27,402 nucleotides of DNA from the NCBI GenBank assembly GCA_903828025.1, contig CAIKKO010000281.1:1-27402 (forward strand), in the 5' to 3' direction. Both the position numbers and the translations under genes were made by a program. The stretch is from an uncultured Sphingomonadales bacterium. GTDB taxonomy: Bacteria; Pseudomonadota; Alphaproteobacteria; Sphingomonadales; Sphingomonadaceae. The notes under the pieces were generated by a model, which saw nothing but the letters and a program-made list of their open reading frames with translations, did no database searches and was not told the DNA's origin. This document shows positions 23,732 through 27,402 of this stretch, one piece after another; the first letter of the stretch is position 1; the number at the start of each line of letters is the position of its first letter.

Positions 23732-24919
23732 ATGACTATTCGCGAGTCGGTTGCAGAGCCTGAGGACGGGAGCCCTTCGCCGTCAGTCGGCGCGGTAGCG
23801 TCCACCCATCGCTCACAGTGGCGGCTGGCGGGCGGTGCCTTGGGGCTGGCCGGCCTCGTGCTCGCCGTAGCAACCATCGGGCCGCTGTACCAGACGGGCA
23901 GCGCAGTGTGGGCATCCCTCGCAGACACCGCCTGGGCAGGCACGCCCCCTGCAAGCCTGCCGATCGGCGCATGCATCAATCTGGGCAACCATTTCGAAAC
24001 CCCTTTGGGCGGCGAGCATCCTGGCAAGCGGCTCGATGCTGGCGACATGGCCAATATCCGCGCTGCTGGGTTCAACACAGTGCGGTTGCCAGTCAATTGG
24101 CGCTCGCAGAGTGATCCCAATCCGCCCTACCAGATTGATCCGCAATGGCTGGCGCGGGTTTCGGATATGGTTGATGCAGCGCTGGCCAATGGCCTCAATG
24201 TGATCATCGACAGTCACCACTTTTTCGCGGTGAACACCGATCCCGACGCCAATACCGTGCGGCTCGCCGCGATCTGGAAGCAACTTGCCACCCACTTCGC
24301 GCAGAAGTCACCCAAGCGCGTGTGGTTCGAATTGCACAACGAACCTCATGACTCCCTGACCAACGACAATCTGATGAAGGTGCTCGGGCCGTCACTCGCC
24401 GCAATCCGCAGCGTTTCGCCAACCCGCCCGGTTATCATCGGCGGCGAACATGCCAGCCATGTCGATTCGCTGGCGACGCTCGAATTGCCCAGCGATCCTT
24501 ATGTCTTCCCGACATTCCACTATTACGAACCATTCTTTTTCACCCATCAAGGCGCGACATGGGGCAAGGGCAAGCCGCCGCCGCTTGGGCGTGTCTATGG
24601 CATACCCGGCGATGCCGAGCGGCTGGTCACCGACACGCAAAAAGTCCGCAGCTACATTCAGCGGACCGGCAAAATTCCGTTTATCGGGGAAACCGGGGCT
24701 TATGACACGGCTCCCCTTCCCCAGCGGGTCAAGTATGTAAGGGCAGTCCACCGGGCGTTCACCCCCCTGGGGGTATCGCAGTGCTATTGGGGCTATACGA
24801 ACACGTTCCCGTTTTACGACTACAAGGCCCAGCGCTGGCTGCCCGGCATGCTCGGAGCCATCGGACTGCATGATCCGGTTCCGCCTGCCGTGCATCCGAC
24901 GGCAGCGGCGGCGCAATAG
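23732..24919 (+). CDS. Membrane-anchored GH5 family glycanase (endoglucanase-like)
   Basis: Cuts beta-linked glucan-type polymers in the periplasm or at the cell surface. 395 residues from the ATG at 23732, which has GGAG 9 nt upstream; the ATG at 23690 is weaker. A polar cytoplasmic tail (1-29) and one membrane helix (31-52, ALGLAGLVLAVATIGPL) precede a complete GH5 barrel: GACINLGNHFETP near the start, GFNTVRLPVNW, VIIDSHHFF, the acid/base Glu204 in WFELHNEP, and the nucleophile Glu320 in FIGETGAYD. Both catalytic residues are present. Its place beside an exopolysaccharide locus parallels BcsZ-type glycanases that trim or release nascent polymer. Its stop is directly adjacent to that of the convergent glycosyltransferase. 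Confidence 0.92.
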   Translation: MTIRESVAEPEDGSPSPSVGAVASTHRSQWRLAGGALGLAGLVLAVATIGPLYQTGSAVWASLADTAWAGTPPASLPIGACINLGNHFETPLGGEHPGKRLDAGDMANIRAAGFNTVRLPVNWRSQSDPNPPYQIDPQWLARVSDMVDAALANGLNVIIDSHHFFAVNTDPDANTVRLAAIWKQLATHFAQKSPKRVWFELHNEPHDSLTNDNLMKVLGPSLAAIRSVSPTRPVIIGGEHASHVDSLATLELPSDPYVFPTFHYYEPFFFTHQGATWGKGKPPPLGRVYGIPGDAERLVTDTQKVRSYIQRTGKIPFIGETGAYDTAPLPQRVKYVRAVHRAFTPLGVSQCYWGYTNTFPFYDYKAQRWLPGMLGAIGLHDPVPPAVHPTAAAAQ

Positions 24920-25738
24920 TCAGCCGGGGGCGCTGCCGGATCTGTGCCTGACATACTCACGGGCAACGATCGCGAAGAATTTCGGATTGTCGATCAGATA
25001 ACGCCGCCACAGCCGGCGCGGATTGGAGGCAAGGCGGAACAGCCATTCGAGGGCCAACCGCTGCATCCAGAGCGGGGCCCGGGCCTGCGCGCCGGTCAGA
25101 AAATCAATCGACGCCCCCACGCACAACGCAACGCCCGGCGCTGCACGCACTGCCGCGAGATCGGCCGCGAACGCCTCCTGCTTGGGTGAGCCAAGGCAAA
25201 TCAGCGCGATGTCCCAATCGGCCTGCCCTGCGGCCGCAAGGCAAGTTTGCCACTCCCCGTCGCCGCGCGAAAACGTCTGCGGCGTGGGGAGAAGCGCAAG
25301 CTGGCGCTGCGGATAGAGCGCACGCAGCTGCCCCATCCGCTCCTCGGTCGGCCCGACGACAAGGAAGCGCAAATCTGCAGGCGCTTGATCCAGCAGCAAC
25401 CGCACCATATCCGAGCCGGGCAGACAGCTCAGCTTGAACCCCATTGGCACCATCGCCAGACGCAACACGCGGCTGTCACAGATCTGCACCGCAGCCCGAT
25501 CATAAAGATCGCGCGCCGCTGCATCTCTTTGCGCGCGAACCACGAAATCGACGTTGGGCGTGACCACATAGGCGTAGGGCGTCTTCGCCATAGTGACGAT
25601 GCGCGCGAGAATGGAAGCGATACTGCCATTGCAGAAGCGGAAGCCCAGCGTTCTTGTGCAATCGGCCTCCGCCGCCGCCTGCTCTGGCCCGACAGCGGAA
25701 GCCTGGCGCGGTGAGAAGCCAGCATTCTTGTCAACCAT
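24920..25738 (-). CDS. WecG/TagA/CpsF family glycosyltransferase
   Basis: Transfers a sugar (in known members an N-acetyl-mannosamine derivative or glucose/glucuronate type residue) to a lipid-linked acceptor at the inner face of the membrane. 272 residues. Seen: LGFRFCNGSIASIL, VVTPNVDFVVRA (Thr60, Asn62, Asp64), RFLVVGPTEE, ALICLGSPKQEAF and the family block CVGASIDFLTGAQARAPLWM (from about 206, Asp212) followed by LEWLFRLASNPRRLWRRYL, the basic amphipathic tail that holds these enzymes at the membrane. The start at 25738 has GCGGAGC about 8 nt upstream. It follows the acyltransferase gene by 81 bp on the same strand, so the two probably form an operon; the GH5 gene converges on it with no spacer. 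Confidence 0.93.
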   Translation of the reverse strand: MVDKNAGFSPRQASAVGPEQAAAEADCTRTLGFRFCNGSIASILARIVTMAKTPYAYVVTPNVDFVVRAQRDAAARDLYDRAAVQICDSRVLRLAMVPMGFKLSCLPGSDMVRLLLDQAPADLRFLVVGPTEERMGQLRALYPQRQLALLPTPQTFSRGDGEWQTCLAAAGQADWDIALICLGSPKQEAFAADLAAVRAAPGVALCVGASIDFLTGAQARAPLWMQRLALEWLFRLASNPRRLWRRYLIDNPKFFAIVAREYVRHRSGSAPG

Positions 25739-25819
25739 GGTGCAAGCTCCGCTCAGGTTCCGCTAGGCGTGAAGGATCCGGCAAGGCGATCCTGCCGCAG
25801 CGTGGTGAGGATCGAGCAA

Positions 25820-26986
25820 TCAAGATTGCGCAGGACTGGGCTGGGGAGCCGGGCGGTCCACGATTCGCTTGACCAAGGCCCTGACTTGAGGCGTTCTCTT
25901 TTCAAACACGAAGTACAATATATACGAATATACTGCCACAATACCTGCAGAAATGAAGCCCATTAGCGGAATGGAAAGTTTTGTTTGTATCAAATACGAT
26001 GAAACAAACACCAGCGCTGGCAAATGCACCAAATAGAGTGTGTAGGACATAGCCGAAATGAAACCCGAAATTCGGGCGTACATGCTTGCAGCCCGCCCTT
26101 CGGACGAGGCAATCGCCCAGACAAAGGCGGAAAACGTGACTCCGAGCACGAAGTCTGCCGCCAAGCCTTTGGCAAACCTGCTAAAAAGCGCCCCGCCGAT
26201 CGCGACAAGGAGCAATCCGGTCTGCAGGCACAAGACCTGCCACCTGGGCAGCTTGAGCCGGGGCACGACGGATATCGCTGCCCCCATGAGCCAGATTACA
26301 AAGAGGAATGCAATGCTTCGGCCAACGAATACCAAACAAACCGCCGCCAGAGCAAGATAGGCAATTCTGATGATCAGTCGCTCTTTGCCAAATATGGCCA
26401 AAACAATCATCGGGAATATCAGGTAATACCAGAATTCATTTGCCAATGACCACAAAACGCCGTTCGAACCGAGCGGTTCACAATTAATTGTCTGCAAAAA
26501 TAGCGCGTTACATGCAAAGGTAGCCGGACTTAAACGGGCCGCGACATCCCAGTAAATCGCCACAGAATGCCCTGTATAAAATGGCAATCCAAGATTTCGC
26601 CCGCCCCAAACATCTAGTGCCCCACCGATGACCAGCGCTGGTATCAGCACGGTCCAGAGTCGGCTGAGCCGCGTGATCAGATAGCCCCGCCACTGCCACT
26701 TGCCGATGGACCGGAGCACGCTGCCGCCAACCAGAAATCCTGAGAGCACGAAGAACACGATCACGGCCTCGTGCGGAAACCCGGTGAGAAAATAGCCTAG
26801 CCGCACTGGGAGCGATGTTGCTCCAGCGTTGTAGTGCGGCCACCAGAACGTCCGCCAATGCCCGAGGAACACGGCAATAGCCGCCAGCCCCCTGACCGCG
26901 TCGAGGTGAGCGGACGACAGTTTGGACAGAGGCTTTTCGCTCGCCGCTCGCGCGGGGATCTCTGCGAACCAGCGCATCGTCACCAT
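25820..26986 (-). CDS. Acyltransferase 3 family membrane protein (OafA/NodX-like)
   Basis: Probably adds acetyl or another acyl group to the exopolysaccharide or its lipid-linked unit. 388 residues with about ten membrane helices. Seen: the N-terminal family motif HLDAVRGLAAIAVFLGHW (conserved Arg and His), FFVLSGFLVGG, WRGYLITRLSRLW, and LWSLANEFWYYLIFP, all typical of acyltransferase 3. The start at 26986 has GGAGCGAGG about 5 nt upstream; a second ATG three codons on is possible. Base composition is less GC-rich than in the export genes, especially in the C-terminal half, which hints at separate acquisition. It is the first gene of the minus-strand pair with the WecG-type transferase. Confidence 0.92.
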   Translation of the reverse strand: MVTMRWFAEIPARAASEKPLSKLSSAHLDAVRGLAAIAVFLGHWRTFWWPHYNAGATSLPVRLGYFLTGFPHEAVIVFFVLSGFLVGGSVLRSIGKWQWRGYLITRLSRLWTVLIPALVIGGALDVWGGRNLGLPFYTGHSVAIYWDVAARLSPATFACNALFLQTINCEPLGSNGVLWSLANEFWYYLIFPMIVLAIFGKERLIIRIAYLALAAVCLVFVGRSIAFLFVIWLMGAAISVVPRLKLPRWQVLCLQTGLLLVAIGGALFSRFAKGLAADFVLGVTFSAFVWAIASSEGRAASMYARISGFISAMSYTLYLVHLPALVFVSSYLIQTKLSIPLMGFISAGIVAVYSYILYFVFEKRTPQVRALVKRIVDRPAPQPSPAQS

Positions 26987-27010
26987 GTGGGCCTCGCTCC
27001 AGTCATGGGA

Positions 27011-27190
27011 TCACCCGCGCCCTTTCGGCACGGCAGACGATGCATGGCGCGTCTGCTGAACCAGCAAAATGGCCAACATCATTCCGCTCGGGACCAGAGA
27101 TGTTGTCGAATTGTATCCGGAGCTGAAGGTGTTGGAGATGATGAACGCAATCATCATGTACACACCATTCCAACCCATCATCAACGGCAT
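27011..27190 (-). pseudogene. Possible membrane-protein fragment or small hydrophobic protein
   Basis: 59 residues from an ATG at 27190, preceded by AGAAG only 0-2 nt before it (poor spacing). Contains NGVYMMIAFIISNTFSSGYN and SGMMLAILLVQQTRH, which read like the last two membrane segments of a polymerase- or flippase-like protein. The frame can be followed upstream only to a stop at about 27284-27286, through a basic stretch without coding character. It lies 24 bp upstream of the acyltransferase gene. Either the decayed 3' end of a larger gene or a short real gene; I favour a remnant. The last 210 bp of the window show nothing I can support and are clearly less GC-rich than the rest. Confidence 0.35.
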
Positions 27191-27402
27191 CTTCTTTTTT
27201 GATGACAACGCCAAACAGTTTAACTCACAGCCTGTTCTACGTTCCCTGCGTTTCGTGGGCGATTCGCCGCGCTTCTTACAACATCACTCATCCCACGCTC
27301 TGTTCAGTGGCCGTTCATATTGTAAAACAGATGATGCGCACATGAATCCATGTCGCCTGCAAGCTCTCAACTCTCATCGATGATATCAGGCTATGCACTG
27401 AA

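Noticed and set aside
25757..25785. GGATC-N8-GATCC and neighbouring short inverted repeats between the acyltransferase and WecG-type genes
   Set aside because: Arms of only 5 bp with no T tract; expected by chance.
27069..27383. Plus-strand frame of 104 codons at the right end
   Set aside because: No ribosome site and no motif; it is antisense to the hydrophobic minus-strand frame, which looks more protein-like.
1..27402. CRISPR arrays, insertion sequences, tRNA or rRNA genes, integrase or att sites
   Set aside because: No spaced direct repeats, transposase or integrase reading frames, or RNA-gene landmarks were seen on either strand.

Overview
The window looks like a high-GC chromosome segment of an alphaproteobacterium, most likely a sphingomonad (Sphingomonadales; Novosphingobium/Sphingobium-like). 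The reasons are the DUF3576 lipoprotein-leuS-lptE-holA order, a PhaB-type reductase followed by a small ribbon-helix-helix gene, and a Wza/Wzc/Wzy exopolysaccharide locus of sphingan-like style. This assignment is an inference from gene content; no database was searched.

Layout. 1-1016: 3' part of a cytochrome P450. 1017-1514: about 500 bp with no credible gene. 1515-3800: divergent galU (UDP-glucose synthesis) and murA (peptidoglycan). 3824-5771, minus strand: an exported protein of unknown function, then phaB, then a small RHH protein. 6137-10756, plus strand: a compact housekeeping operon with a DUF3576 lipoprotein, leuS, lptE and holA. 10957-20429, plus strand: exopolysaccharide genes. 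These are a GumD/WcaJ-type initiating sugar-phosphate transferase, a monocistronic small secreted protein with its own promoter and terminator, a Wzy/O-antigen-ligase-type polymerase, a Wza-type outer-membrane export lipoprotein, a Wzc-type co-polymerase/BY-kinase, a membrane-anchored TPR-like protein, and a phosphohexomutase.

20430-23588 is the most unusual part. A two-gene module resembling a phage tail adaptor plus tailspike (Pectate_lyase_3-like beta-helix) sits inside the polysaccharide locus. Upstream of it lie a perfect palindrome and a match to the alphaproteobacterial LexA/SOS box (GAAC-N7-GAAC). The tailspike-like gene is split by a +1 frameshift that maps to or near a G5 tract. Next comes a membrane-anchored GH5 glycanase (to 24919). 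It meets, with no gap, a minus-strand pair: a WecG/TagA/CpsF glycosyltransferase and an acyltransferase-3. The last 400 bp are less GC-rich and hold only a possible fragment of a membrane protein.

How the genes may work together (inference): galU and the phosphohexomutase feed nucleotide-sugar synthesis. The GumD-like enzyme starts the lipid-linked repeat unit, the WecG-type transferase extends it, and the acyltransferase decorates it. Wzy polymerises, and Wzc with the Wza-like protein controls length and export. GH5 and the beta-helix protein are candidates for trimming or releasing the polymer, the latter possibly under DNA-damage control.
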